From: Paracoccus denitrificans
GTDB lineage: Bacteria > Pseudomonadota > Alphaproteobacteria > Rhodobacterales > Rhodobacteraceae
Assembly: GCA_003240735.1 (NCBI GenBank)
Contig: QFNE01000001.1
Coordinates: forward strand, 62,001-126,000
DNA length: 64,000 nucleotides
Direction: 5' to 3'
The notes beneath the pieces were generated by a model, which was given only the letters and a program-made list of their open reading frames with translations, did no database searches and was not told where the DNA came from. The position numbers were made by a program, and so were the translations under genes. Below are positions 50,380-59,379 of the stretch, piece after piece (the first letter of the stretch is position 1; each line of letters begins with the position of its first letter).

Positions 50380-51663
50380 TTAATCGCAGCGCGGCGTGAT
50401 GTTGTTTTCCTTGGCGTACGCCTCGGAGTCTGCGGCGATCAGCGGCTCGATGATTTCCTCATCGGGCTGGGTAAAGGCCGAAATCAGGTTCCACTGCTTG
50501 GCGGCCGCGTCCCATTGCTGAATGCGCGCCATGCCCGCCCCGCCGTGGTTGGCACAGTCGAGCTTGATCGGCTGGCCAAAGTCCGGCAGGCCAAGTTCGG
50601 CCATCCGCGCCTCGGTGATGTCCAGGGCCTCGAAGCCGTTGCGCAGGTCTTCGGCGTTGATGTCGGACTTGCCCGCGACTTCCTGCGCTTTCTTGATCGC
50701 CTCGGCGATGACAAGCGCCGCATACATCCCGCGCGAGTACTGAGAGCTGCCGATGAACTGGCCGCCCTGGCTGGCCTTACCCGGATCGATGACGTGCTCT
50801 TTCAGCTCGTCATAATACGGGTAGTCCATCCCGACACCGTTGAAGGTTACGGATTTGTAGCCGTTGGCCGCAGCGCCCGCCGGTTCCACGTCGGTGTTCC
50901 CACCCGACCACCAGACGCCGATCAGGTTTTCCATCGGGAAGCGGATGTTTGCGGCTTCCTGAATGGCCACCGGGTTCATGACGCCCCAGCCGTACATGAT
51001 CACGTAATCAGGCTTGTCGCGACGGATCTGCAGCCACTGGGATTTCTGTTCCTGCCCGGGCGGATCGACCGGTACTTCGGTCAGGGTAAAGTTGTGCTTC
51101 TTGGCCAGCTCCTGCAGCGTGCGGATCGGTTCTTTGCCGAAGGCCGAGTTGTGGTAGATCAGCGAGACCTTCTTGCCGTCCAGACTGCCGCCATTTTCAT
51201 CCAGCAGATACTTGATGATGACCGACGCCCCGTCCCAGTAGTTTGCCGGCGCGTTGAAAATCCATTCAAAGACCTTGCCGTTCTTGGCCGACGTGCGGCC
51301 ATAGCCCGGGGTGTACAGCACCTTCTTGTCGGCCGAGACCTTGGGGATCAGCTGATAGGTGATCCCGGTCGACAGCGGGTTATAGACCAGCGCGCCCGAC
51401 CCTTTGGTCGATTCGTAACACTCGACGCCTTTTTCGGTGTTGTAGGCGGTTTCGCATTCGGGAACCTGGATCTTCTGTCCACCGATCCCGCCGTCGCGTT
51501 CGTTCAACAGCGTGAAATAGTCGTTGAAGCCGTCGGCATATTGGGTCCCACCGGCCCCGTAAGGCCCCGTGCGATAGCTGAGGTTCGGCACGACCAGATC
51601 GGCCATGGCGGGTGCGGCGGCCATGATGGCGGCGGCGACCAGCGAAGCAAAGCGCAGTTTCAT
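50380..51663 (-). CDS. Branched-chain-type ABC substrate-binding protein
   Basis: A 427-residue periplasmic protein of the Leu/Ile/Val-binding fold with signal peptide MKLRFASLVAAAIMAAAPAMA. The mature part begins DLVVPNLSYRTGPYGAGGTQYADG and has GGIGGQKIQVPECETAYNTEKG, YESTKGSGALVYNPLSTGITYQLIP and YGRTSAKNGKVFEWIFNAPANYW. This subgroup is larger than LivJ (about 370) and is usually encoded with acyl-CoA ligases, as here, so the ligand is more likely a carboxylic acid than an amino acid; that is inference. The frame is open far upstream, but GGAGG before ATG 51663 and the signal peptide fix the start. Confidence 0.9.
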   Translation of the reverse strand: MKLRFASLVAAAIMAAAPAMADLVVPNLSYRTGPYGAGGTQYADGFNDYFTLLNERDGGIGGQKIQVPECETAYNTEKGVECYESTKGSGALVYNPLSTGITYQLIPKVSADKKVLYTPGYGRTSAKNGKVFEWIFNAPANYWDGASVIIKYLLDENGGSLDGKKVSLIYHNSAFGKEPIRTLQELAKKHNFTLTEVPVDPPGQEQKSQWLQIRRDKPDYVIMYGWGVMNPVAIQEAANIRFPMENLIGVWWSGGNTDVEPAGAAANGYKSVTFNGVGMDYPYYDELKEHVIDPGKASQGGQFIGSSQYSRGMYAALVIAEAIKKAQEVAGKSDINAEDLRNGFEALDITEARMAELGLPDFGQPIKLDCANHGGAGMARIQQWDAAAKQWNLISAFTQPDEEIIEPLIAADSEAYAKENNITPRCD

Positions 51664-51716
51664 CAGTATCCTCCCACAGGGTTTCAGGTGCCGGGTTTGC
51701 CCGGTCTGTTTCGGTA

Positions 51717-52793
51717 TCAGTACGGGAACGGCCACAGCCGCAGCTTTTCCTTGGCGAGCCGCCACAGGCGGGCCAGCCCGTGCGGCTCGACGATCAGGAA
51801 AAAGACGATCAGGGCGCCCACGATCATCAGTTCGATGTGGGCAGCAAGGTCGGTTGGCCAGCCAAAGCTGCCGACAAGGACGTTCTTCAGAAAGACTGGC
51901 AGCAGGACCAGGAACGCGGCACCCGCGAAACTTCCGAAGATCGACCCAAGGCCACCGATGATGACCATGAAGAGGACCAGGAACGACTTGTTGATGCCGA
52001 ACGCCTCGGACGCCTCGGCAGCCCCCAGATAGACGCCGAAGAACAGCGCGCCCGCGATCCCGATGAAGAAGGATGACACCGCGAATGCCGTCAGCTTGGC
52101 CGAAAGCGGGTTCACCCCGATGATTTCGGCCGCGATGTCCATGTCGCGTGTGGCCATCCACTTGCGGCCCACGGTGCCGCGCGTCAGGTTCCGCGCAAGC
52201 CACGCCATGGCGACGGCAAAGCACAGGCAGACCAGATACTTGGCCGCCGCTGTCGTCTGCGGTCCGGCGATGTATTCGCCAAACAGCGTCCGGGTCGGCA
52301 CCGTGATCTGACCGGATGCCGAGTAGTTGTAAAACCACGGCACCTTGGTGAAGAGCCACACCAGAAAGAACTGCGCCGCCAGTGTCGCGACCGCCAGATA
52401 GAACCCCTTGATCCGAAGCGACGGCAGCCCGAACAGCACGCCCACTAAAGCCGTGATGGCGCCCGCGATGACCACGTGGATCAGGATCGAGATATCGGGA
52501 AACGTCGTCGTCAGCTTGTAGGTGGCATAGGCCCCCACGGCCATGAAGCCGCCGGTTCCCAGACTGACCTGTCCGGCGTAGCCGACAAGGATGTTCAGCC
52601 CCAGCGCCGCAATCGCATAGATCAGGAACGGCACGAGGACAGAGTTCGCCCAGTAGTCGTTGACGACGAACGGGATCACCAGAAACGCCACGATCAGCGC
52701 CAGATAATATCCCAGACGGTCCAGGCGGATCGGAAAGGTCTGGCCGTCATCGCGGTAGCTGGTCTTGAAATCGCCGGCTTCACGGTAAAACAT
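51717..52793 (-). CDS. Branched-chain-type ABC permease (LivM-like)
   Basis: A 358-residue inner-membrane permease with about ten hydrophobic segments and the LivM signature GYAGQVSLGTGGFMAVGAYATY, followed by GLPSLRIKGFYLAVATLAAQFF and GGLGSIFGSFAGAAFLVLLP. An N-terminal soluble extension (MFYREAGDFKTSYRDDGQTFPIRLDR) is seen in this importer subgroup. It lies 3 bp after the LivH-like gene and 53 bp before the binding-protein gene, all one operon. Confidence 0.92.
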   Translation of the reverse strand: MFYREAGDFKTSYRDDGQTFPIRLDRLGYYLALIVAFLVIPFVVNDYWANSVLVPFLIYAIAALGLNILVGYAGQVSLGTGGFMAVGAYATYKLTTTFPDISILIHVVIAGAITALVGVLFGLPSLRIKGFYLAVATLAAQFFLVWLFTKVPWFYNYSASGQITVPTRTLFGEYIAGPQTTAAAKYLVCLCFAVAMAWLARNLTRGTVGRKWMATRDMDIAAEIIGVNPLSAKLTAFAVSSFFIGIAGALFFGVYLGAAEASEAFGINKSFLVLFMVIIGGLGSIFGSFAGAAFLVLLPVFLKNVLVGSFGWPTDLAAHIELMIVGALIVFFLIVEPHGLARLWRLAKEKLRLWPFPY

Positions 52794-52796
52794 CGC

Positions 52797-53780
52797 TTAG
52801 ACCCTTTCGATGATGCGTTCGCCAAAAAGGCCCTGCGGACGGAAGACGAGGAACAGAAGCGCCAGCACATAGGCGAACCAGTTCTCGGTCGCGCCGCCGA
52901 CCATCGGGCCGACGAAGTATTCGAAAAGCTTCTCACCCACGCCGATCAGCAGTCCGCCGACGATCGCGCCGGGGATCGAGGTAAAGCCCCCCAGCATCAG
53001 CACCGGCAGCGCCTTGAGCGCGATCAGGCTGAGCGAGAACTGAACCCCGGATTTCGTGCCCCACATGATCCCGGCGACCAGCGCGACGAAGCCCGCGATG
53101 GACCAGACCATGATCCAGATGAACTTGAGCGAGATGCCCACGGACAGCGCGGCCTGATGGTCGTCGGCGACCGCACGCATCGCCCGGCCCTGCTTGGTGT
53201 ACTGGGAAAACGCCACCAGTGCTGCGACAAGAAGTGCCGCGATGATCGACGCCCAGATGTCCAGCCGGTCGATAAAGAAGCCGTATCCCGTCAGGCTGGC
53301 CGTCAGCGCCTCGGCCGTGTCGGATATGCCTTGCGGCAGGCCAACATCCATCGTCTTGACGTTGGCGCCCCACATCACATCGCCCAGGCCCTCCAGGAAA
53401 TAGGCCATGCCGATGGTCGCCATGAACAGGATGATGGGCTCCTGCCCGACCAGATGCTTCAGCACCAAGGACTGGATCGCAATGGCCAGACCCACCATCA
53501 CCAGCGCCGTCAGCAGGATCGCCAGCACCGACGGCACGTTCCAGCCAAAGCTGTGCAGGAGGGTGCCGAAGGCCGCGTTGATGAGATGCGCGAATGGCAC
53601 CTGTCCTTGCTGGATACCGACCAGCGTCATCGCGGCAAACAGCGCCATGACCCCCTGGGCATAGTTGAAGACGCCGGACGCCTTGTAGATCAGGACGAAG
53701 CCCAGTGCGACAAGGGCGTACATCACCCCCGTCATCAGCCCGTTCACGACCACCTCGGACGCGTAAAGGATCTGGTCCAT
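52797..53780 (-). CDS. Branched-chain-type ABC permease (LivH-like)
   Basis: A 327-residue permease with eight or more helices. LivH marks are VVNGLMTGVMYALVALGFVLIYKASGVFNYAQGVMALFAAM near the N-terminus and GLIALKALPVLMLGGFTSIPGAIVGGLLIGVGE-like SLIALKALPVLMLGGFTSIP near the end. It forms the channel with the LivM-like protein. It is 30 bp after the LivG-like gene. Confidence 0.92.
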   Translation of the reverse strand: MDQILYASEVVVNGLMTGVMYALVALGFVLIYKASGVFNYAQGVMALFAAMTLVGIQQGQVPFAHLINAAFGTLLHSFGWNVPSVLAILLTALVMVGLAIAIQSLVLKHLVGQEPIILFMATIGMAYFLEGLGDVMWGANVKTMDVGLPQGISDTAEALTASLTGYGFFIDRLDIWASIIAALLVAALVAFSQYTKQGRAMRAVADDHQAALSVGISLKFIWIMVWSIAGFVALVAGIMWGTKSGVQFSLSLIALKALPVLMLGGFTSIPGAIVGGLLIGVGEKLFEYFVGPMVGGATENWFAYVLALLFLVFRPQGLFGERIIERV

Positions 53781-53810
53781 CAGCAGCGGCCCCTTTGGAT
53801 CGGTTGGAAA

Positions 53811-54632
53811 TCAGTCATGGGCGACCCCCAGATAGGCGTCGATGACGGCCTGATTGTTGCGGACTTCGTCGGGCGTGCCGTCCCCGATCTTGCGGCCGTA
53901 ATCCATCACGACGACGCGGTCGGACAGGTCCATGACCACGCCCATGTCGTGTTCGATCAGCGCGATGGTCGTCCCGAATTCGTCGTTCACATCAAGGATG
54001 AAGCGGGACATGTCCTCCTTCTCCTCGACGTTCATGCCGGCCATCGGCTCGTCCAGCAGCAGCAATTGCGGCTCGGCCGCCAAGGCACGGGCCAGCTCGA
54101 CACGCTTCTTCAGGCCGTAGGGCAGACGACCCACGGGCGTCTTGCGGATGTTCTGGATTTCCAGAAAGTCGATGATCTTCTCGACCCGTTCGCGGTTCCA
54201 GTTCTCTTCGGCCTCGGCTTTGCCCCACCAGATGGCTTGGGACAGAAGCCCCGCCTTCATCATGGTCAGGCGGCCGGTCATGATGTTGTCCAGAACCGAC
54301 ATGCCGTCGAACAGCGCGATGTTCTGGAACGTGCGCGCAATCCCCAGTCGGGCGACTTCGTACGGACGCAGCCGTCCGCGCTTTTCGCCCTTGAAGATCA
54401 CCTCGCCCTGCTGCGGGACGTAAAAGCCCGAGATGACGTTCAGCATCGACGACTTGCCCGCGCCATTGGGGCCGATGATGGCGCGGATCTCGCCCTCTCG
54501 GATGTCGAAGCTGATGTCCTTGATCGCGGTCACGCCACCGAATTTCAGCGTGATGTTGCGCAGGTCCATCAGCGTGCCGCCGATGCGGCGCCCGTCTGCG
54601 GTGACGTAGGGTTGAGCCTGATCCAGCATCAC
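53811..54632 (-). CDS. Branched-chain-type ABC importer ATPase (LivG-like)
   Basis: A 273-residue LivG-type ATPase: IIGPNGAGKSSMLNVISGFY (Walker A), GIARTFQNIALFDGMSVLDN, signature LPYGLKKRVELARAL and Walker B LLLLDEPMAGMN. The signature reads PYGLKKR rather than LSGGQ, which is usual for LivG. It overlaps the acyl-CoA ligase gene by 4 bp, so ligase and importer are translated together. ATG 54632 is followed by a second ATG that could also serve. Confidence 0.92.
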   Translation of the reverse strand: MMLDQAQPYVTADGRRIGGTLMDLRNITLKFGGVTAIKDISFDIREGEIRAIIGPNGAGKSSMLNVISGFYVPQQGEVIFKGEKRGRLRPYEVARLGIARTFQNIALFDGMSVLDNIMTGRLTMMKAGLLSQAIWWGKAEAEENWNRERVEKIIDFLEIQNIRKTPVGRLPYGLKKRVELARALAAEPQLLLLDEPMAGMNVEEKEDMSRFILDVNDEFGTTIALIEHDMGVVMDLSDRVVVMDYGRKIGDGTPDEVRNNQAVIDAYLGVAHD

Positions 54633-56602
54633 GCGGCCACCTTCTGCGCGGGGGATACGGGCCGGACGGCGGCATCCTCGATCCTGACGGTGGCGCGCAG
54701 CTTGCCCTTGCGCCCGTCCTCATAGGTGACTTCGGTTTCGGTATAGATGCTGTCCTGACCGGCATACATCGCGTCGATCAGTTCGGCGAACTTGTCGGCA
54801 ATGACGCCGCGCTTGACCTTTCGGGTGCGCGTCAGTTCACCGTCATCGGCGTCCAGTTCCTTGTGCAGGACAAGGAAGCGGTGGACCTGACAGCCAGACA
54901 GCATCGGATCGTCGGCCACGGACGCGTTCACCGCTGCGACATGGCGGCCGATCATCTCATAGACCTGCGGGTGCCCGGCCAGTTCCTGATAGCTGGCATA
55001 GGCGATGTTGTTGCGCTCGGCCCAGTTGCCGACGGCGGTCAGGTCGATGTTGATGAACGCGGTGCACGCATCGCGCCCGTTGCCGAACACGACAGCCTCA
55101 AGGATGTCGGGATAGAACTTCAGCTTGTTCTCGACGTATTTCGGCGCAAACAGGCTGCCGTCGGACATCTTGCCCACGTCCTTAGCGCGGTCAATGATGC
55201 GCAGATGCCCGGTTTCGGGATCAAAGAAGCCGGCATCCCCGGTGGCGACCCACCCTTCTGCATCCTTGGTCGAAGCGGTGCTTTCCGGGTTCTGATAGTA
55301 TTCGACGAACGTCCCCGGCCCGCGATAGAACACCTCGCCGTTGTCGGCGATGCGCACTTCGACACCGGGAGACGGGACACCCACCGTGTCGGCGCGGACC
55401 TGACCGTTCGGCTGCTGGGTGATGAACACCGACGCCTCGGTCTGGCCGTAAAGCTGTTTCAGGTTGATCCCCAGACTGCGATAGAAATCGAAGATCTCGG
55501 GGCCGATCGCCTCACCGGCGGTATAGCCGACGCGCACCCGGCCAAAGCCAAGCGTGTCCTTCAGCGGGCCATAGACGAAGATCTTGCCCAATCCGTAAGC
55601 CAGCCTGTCGCCCAGACCCACGGTTTCGCCATCCAGCAGACGTCCGCCCACGCGCCGTGCTACCGACATGAACCGGTCGAACATCCATTTCTTGGCGCGA
55701 CCAGCGTCCTCCATCCGGATCATGACGTTGGTCAGCTGACCTTCGAACACGCGGGGCGGGGCAAAGAAGTAGGTGGGGCCGATTTCGCGCAGGTCAGTCA
55801 TCATCGTGTGCTGCCCTTCGGGACAGTTCACGCAAAAGCCCGACCACATCGCTTGACCCATCGAGAAGATGAAGTCCCCGACCCACGCCATCGGCAGATA
55901 GGCCAGAATGTCGTCACCCGCCTGCAGCCCGTCGAAGTCCGAGGTGTTGCGTGCGGTTTCGATGATATTGCGGTTGGACAGGACCACCCCTTTGGGTTTG
56001 CCCGTCGTGCCGGACGTGTAAAGCATCACACACGTGTCGTCATAGCCCAGCCCCGCGATGCGGCGGTCCAGTTCGGCCTGCGCAGCGGTGCTGGCCTGCC
56101 GACCAAGGTCCTGCACATCGGCCAATGACCGCATGCGCGAATGGTCGTATTTTCGCATGCCCCGCTTGTCGGTGTAGATGATCTGTTCGACTGTGTGCGC
56201 GTCGGCTTCGGCCTCGATCACCTTGTCGACCTGCTCCTGATCGCCGCAGACGACAAATCGCGCGTTTGAATGACCAAGCACATAGGCCATCTCGGACGCG
56301 ACAGCGTCCTGATAGAGCGGCACCGGGACCGCGCCGCACATCTGCGTGGCCAGCATCGTCCAGTAATGCGTCGGCCGGTTACGGCCCACGATGGCGACGT
56401 GGTCGCCGGGGTTCAGACCAAGTTCCAGAAGACCCAAACCCAGGGCGCGAATCTCATCCGCGGCCTCGGCCCAGGTCCAGCACTGCCAGATGCCGAATTC
56501 CTTTTCGCGATACGCAGGCCGGCTTCCCAGCGTGGCGGCGTTTCGTGCCAGCAACGCAGGCAGCGACGCCAACCCGTCATTTGGCTGTGCCAGTTCGGTC
56601 AT
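54629..56602 (-). CDS. Acyl-CoA synthetase (long-chain type AMP-binding ligase)
   Basis: A 657-residue AMP-forming acyl-CoA ligase. The phosphate loop MLYTSGTTGKPKGVVLSNRN lies at residues 193-212, then AYLPMAWVGDFIFSM, the A5 motif LKQLYGQTEASVF, GWVATGDAGFFDPETGHLRIIDRAKD and the C-terminal LTRTRKVKRGVIADKF with the catalytic lysine. Its size and sequence put it with long-chain/aromatic acyl ligases of the FadD15 type. It is the first gene of the importer operon, overlapping the LivG-like gene, and divergent from the histidine kinase. The substrate presumably is what the importer brings in; this is inference. Confidence 0.92.
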   Translation of the reverse strand: MTELAQPNDGLASLPALLARNAATLGSRPAYREKEFGIWQCWTWAEAADEIRALGLGLLELGLNPGDHVAIVGRNRPTHYWTMLATQMCGAVPVPLYQDAVASEMAYVLGHSNARFVVCGDQEQVDKVIEAEADAHTVEQIIYTDKRGMRKYDHSRMRSLADVQDLGRQASTAAQAELDRRIAGLGYDDTCVMLYTSGTTGKPKGVVLSNRNIIETARNTSDFDGLQAGDDILAYLPMAWVGDFIFSMGQAMWSGFCVNCPEGQHTMMTDLREIGPTYFFAPPRVFEGQLTNVMIRMEDAGRAKKWMFDRFMSVARRVGGRLLDGETVGLGDRLAYGLGKIFVYGPLKDTLGFGRVRVGYTAGEAIGPEIFDFYRSLGINLKQLYGQTEASVFITQQPNGQVRADTVGVPSPGVEVRIADNGEVFYRGPGTFVEYYQNPESTASTKDAEGWVATGDAGFFDPETGHLRIIDRAKDVGKMSDGSLFAPKYVENKLKFYPDILEAVVFGNGRDACTAFINIDLTAVGNWAERNNIAYASYQELAGHPQVYEMIGRHVAAVNASVADDPMLSGCQVHRFLVLHKELDADDGELTRTRKVKRGVIADKFAELIDAMYAGQDSIYTETEVTYEDGRKGKLRATVRIEDAAVRPVSPAQKVAA

Positions 56603-56782
56603 GTCCCCTCCCTTGTCCGTCGCGCATGGGTTTGCCCGCGCGCGCCGTCGTCGCAGCCTCCCAACCGCGACGTGATCAAATCACAGGACGATCCTTGCCG
56701 GAGTTTGTCGAAATTCCAACGAATTCTTACAGCCACCAAACAGATGCTTTGACGACGGGGCGGTGGGTGCTAGCCATACGCC

Positions 56783-58633
56783 ATGACGCCCGAAACCCGT
56801 GCCGAGCTGACCCGTTCCGGGCTGAACCTGATCCAGCAGGCGATATCCATTTTCGATGCCGACTTGCGACTGGCGCTGTCGAACGGACCGTATCAGCAGA
56901 TGTTCGGCCTGCCCGACCGGCTGATCCAGCCGGGCACGACCTTTGAAGACACCATCGCCTATATCGTCGACCGCGGTGAATACGGACCTGTCACCGACCG
57001 GGACGAAGCGATTCGCAGCCGGGTGGATCAGGCGCGGACGTTCCAGCCCCACTACATGGAACGGGTGCGCCCGAACGGTCGCACGATATCGGTTGAAGGC
57101 GCCCCACTGGCCCAAGGGGGCTGGGTCGCGGTCTATACCGACATCACCGACATCAAGCGGACCGAAGAACTGCTTCGCGCCCGGTCCGAAGAGCTTTCGG
57201 GTCAGCTTGTCACCCACGCCGAACGTCTGTCGGCCGCGAACCGCCAGCTTGCCGCCACCAACGCCGCCCTGTCCGAGGCGCAGCGCGTCTTGACCGAGAC
57301 CGAGGCGCGGACACGTCATGTGACGGGCATGGTTCCCGCGCACATCGCGCATATGGACCGCGAATACCGCTACACGTTTTCGAACAACCAGATCGGCGCG
57401 GTGTTTCCGGGGGTGGGCGCAGGTATCCTTGGCCGCACCGGGGATGAGGTTCTGGGCCCGACCTTTGCCCGCATCCGGCCCCACATGGATGCCGCGTTGA
57501 CCGGCCAGCCGCAGGTGTTCGAGATCACGCATGACGCGTCCGGCCGGCGTATCCGCATTGCGCTGACGCCGGACGGCACGGGCGACGGCGTCTATGTGCT
57601 GTCGACCGACGTCACATCCGAGGTTCGCGCCCGAGAGGAGTTGACCCATGCCAACCGCCGCGCGCTGGCTGCCCGGATGACGTCGGGTCTGGCGCATGAC
57701 TTCGGCAACCTGCTGACGATCATCCTTGGACTGCAGGGTCGGTTATCGCGGACGAACCTGCCTGAGGCCGCCGCCGAAGATGTTCAGGCGACCCTGACCG
57801 CCGCACGCCGGGGTGCCGCCCTTCTGGACCGGATCGCCACGATCACCAGCCCGCGCAAGCTGGCGGCGGAACCCGTCGATCTGCCGGTCCTGCTGGACCA
57901 GATCGCCGCCATGGCGGGCGCGTCGTTGGGGGATGGCACGTCCCTGACGATCGACTGCGACCTGCCGCCGGGACCCTTGCTGCTTGATCCCGGCGCGGTT
58001 CAGGATTCGCTTCTGAACCTGATCCTGAACGCCCGCGACGCGATGGAGGGCGCGGCCACGCGCCAGATCACTGTCACCGCGCGCGCGGTCAGCGACTGGC
58101 TGGACCTGACGGTGTCCGACACCGGCCCCGGCTTTTCAAATGATGCGCTGACGCGGGGCACACAGCCGTTCTTCACGACCAAGGGCGGGAACGGGTCGGG
58201 CCTTGGGCTGTCGATGGTCTATGACCAGACGAAGTTGGGCGGCGGCACGATGCAGCTGAAAAACACCAACGCGGGTGGACAGGTAAGGCTGCGCCTGCCG
58301 CTGCGCCGGATGCAGCGGGGGTTGGTCCTGCTGGTCGATGACGACGCGATGGTGCGTGAAACCGTCCGCGACATGCTGACCGGCATGGGCCAGCAGGTGC
58401 TGGAGGCCGCCTCACTGATGGAGGCGCAGACACTGGCCGACCTGCCGGGGCTGACGCTGATCCTGTCCGACCTGCAGCTTGGGGATGGATCGGGCGCCGA
58501 ACTGTCGGGGTCTGGGCTGCCCCTGATCCTGATGACGGCGCTGCCGCCGGACCATCCGGGCCGACGTGACCTTGCAGGGCCGGTGCTGACCAAGCCTTTC
58601 CTTGCGCAGCAGCTTGCGGCACTCATACCCTGA
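56783..58633 (+). CDS. Soluble hybrid sensor histidine kinase with two PAS domains
   Basis: A 616-residue hybrid kinase without membrane segments. Order: PAS (about 12-128, the PAS-7 type: QQAISIFDADLRLALSNGPYQQMFGLP), coiled coil (128-180), second PAS (180-285), HisKA-like helix with phospho-acceptor H305 in GLAHDFGNLL, HATPase (N412/N416, DTGPG 446-450, GSGLGLS 471-477) and a receiver domain (DDD 519-521, phospho-acceptor D563, K604). It must sense a cytoplasmic signal. It overlaps the response-regulator gene (TGATG) and is divergent from the acyl-CoA ligase/importer operon, which it likely controls; the stimulus is perhaps the imported acid or its CoA thioester, an inference from position only. 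Confidence 0.9.
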   Translation: MTPETRAELTRSGLNLIQQAISIFDADLRLALSNGPYQQMFGLPDRLIQPGTTFEDTIAYIVDRGEYGPVTDRDEAIRSRVDQARTFQPHYMERVRPNGRTISVEGAPLAQGGWVAVYTDITDIKRTEELLRARSEELSGQLVTHAERLSAANRQLAATNAALSEAQRVLTETEARTRHVTGMVPAHIAHMDREYRYTFSNNQIGAVFPGVGAGILGRTGDEVLGPTFARIRPHMDAALTGQPQVFEITHDASGRRIRIALTPDGTGDGVYVLSTDVTSEVRAREELTHANRRALAARMTSGLAHDFGNLLTIILGLQGRLSRTNLPEAAAEDVQATLTAARRGAALLDRIATITSPRKLAAEPVDLPVLLDQIAAMAGASLGDGTSLTIDCDLPPGPLLLDPGAVQDSLLNLILNARDAMEGAATRQITVTARAVSDWLDLTVSDTGPGFSNDALTRGTQPFFTTKGGNGSGLGLSMVYDQTKLGGGTMQLKNTNAGGQVRLRLPLRRMQRGLVLLVDDDAMVRETVRDMLTGMGQQVLEAASLMEAQTLADLPGLTLILSDLQLGDGSGAELSGSGLPLILMTALPPDHPGRRDLAGPVLTKPFLAQQLAALIP

Positions 58634-59346
58634 TGCAGCAGACAGACGCCCCCCTGATCGCCATTTTGGACGACGAACCCGAAATCCGCCGGCTGCTTGC
58701 CGGCGTGTTGGAGGATGCGGGCTTTCGCACCGCCAGTTTCGCCCGCGCCACGGAGTTCGAGGCCGGGCTGCGGCGGATGACACCCGATGCTTGCCTGATC
58801 GATCTGGGGCTGCCTGACCGCGATGGTCTGGCGCTGGTCCACCGGCTTGCGTCGAACACCGGTGCGGCGATCATCATCATTTCCGGACGCGCGCAGGTGC
58901 AGGATCGCGTCACCGGGTTGGAGCTGGGGGCCGACGACTATGTCACGAAGCCCTTCGACCCGGCCGAGGTGGTGGCCCGTATCCGCGCCCGGCTGCGCAA
59001 GCCGGCCCGCGACACGGCCCGCGCGGGGTCGCGGGCCCATTTTGCCGGATGGCGCGCCAACTTTGACCGCTATGCCTTGATCGCTCCGGACGGGGCCGAG
59101 ACGCCGCTGAGCCACGCCGAGGCGGAACTGCTGCGCCTGTTTCTGGACAGCCCCCGTCGCCTGATTTCCCGCGCGCAGATGCTTGAAACGCTGGGCGGGA
59201 CTGCGGGTGAAAGCTTTGACCGGGCGATGGATGTGCGGATTTCACGCCTGCGGACCAAACTGGGCGAAGATCCGCGAAACCCGCAGCTGATCAAGACGAT
59301 CTATGGTGCGGGCTATATCTTTCTGGCGTCCGTCGAATGGGACTGA
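58633..59346 (+). CDS. OmpR/PhoB-family response regulator
   Basis: A 237-residue regulator: a receiver domain with D13-D14, phospho-acceptor D57 (LIDLGLPDRDG) and K106 (YVTKPFDP), followed by a winged-helix DNA-binding domain (LSHAEAELLRLFLDSPRRLISRAQMLETLGG ... DRAMDVRISRLRTKLGEDPRNPQLIKTIYGAGYIF). It is the expected output partner of the hybrid kinase, whose stop overlaps its start. Target genes probably include the divergent ligase/importer operon. It ends with a convergent terminator shared with the next aldehyde dehydrogenase gene. Confidence 0.93.
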   Translation: MQQTDAPLIAILDDEPEIRRLLAGVLEDAGFRTASFARATEFEAGLRRMTPDACLIDLGLPDRDGLALVHRLASNTGAAIIIISGRAQVQDRVTGLELGADDYVTKPFDPAEVVARIRARLRKPARDTARAGSRAHFAGWRANFDRYALIAPDGAETPLSHAEAELLRLFLDSPRRLISRAQMLETLGGTAGESFDRAMDVRISRLRTKLGEDPRNPQLIKTIYGAGYIFLASVEWD

Positions 59347-59348
59347 GG

Positions 59349-59373
59349 AAAAAGGCGCCCCGAAGGGCGCCTT
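59349..59373 (-). terminator. Terminator between response regulator and aldehyde dehydrogenase genes
   Basis: AAGGCGCCC (59352-59360) and GGGCGCCTT (59365-59373) form a 9-bp stem with a CGAA loop (UUCG on the minus-strand RNA). Read on the minus strand it ends in five Ts, so it serves chiefly the aldehyde dehydrogenase gene. Confidence 0.85.
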
Positions 59374-59379
59374 GATCGA

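Noticed and set aside
50380..52359. Upstream extension of the binding protein to 52359
   Set aside because: The extra 232 residues overlap LivM out of frame; the signal peptide and GGAGG site fix the start at 51663.
52476..54725. A 749-codon open frame on the plus strand across the LivM/LivH/LivG genes
   Set aside because: It is antisense to three well-supported transporter genes, has an Asp/His/Gln/Arg-rich composition without any family signature and reflects high GC third-position bias.
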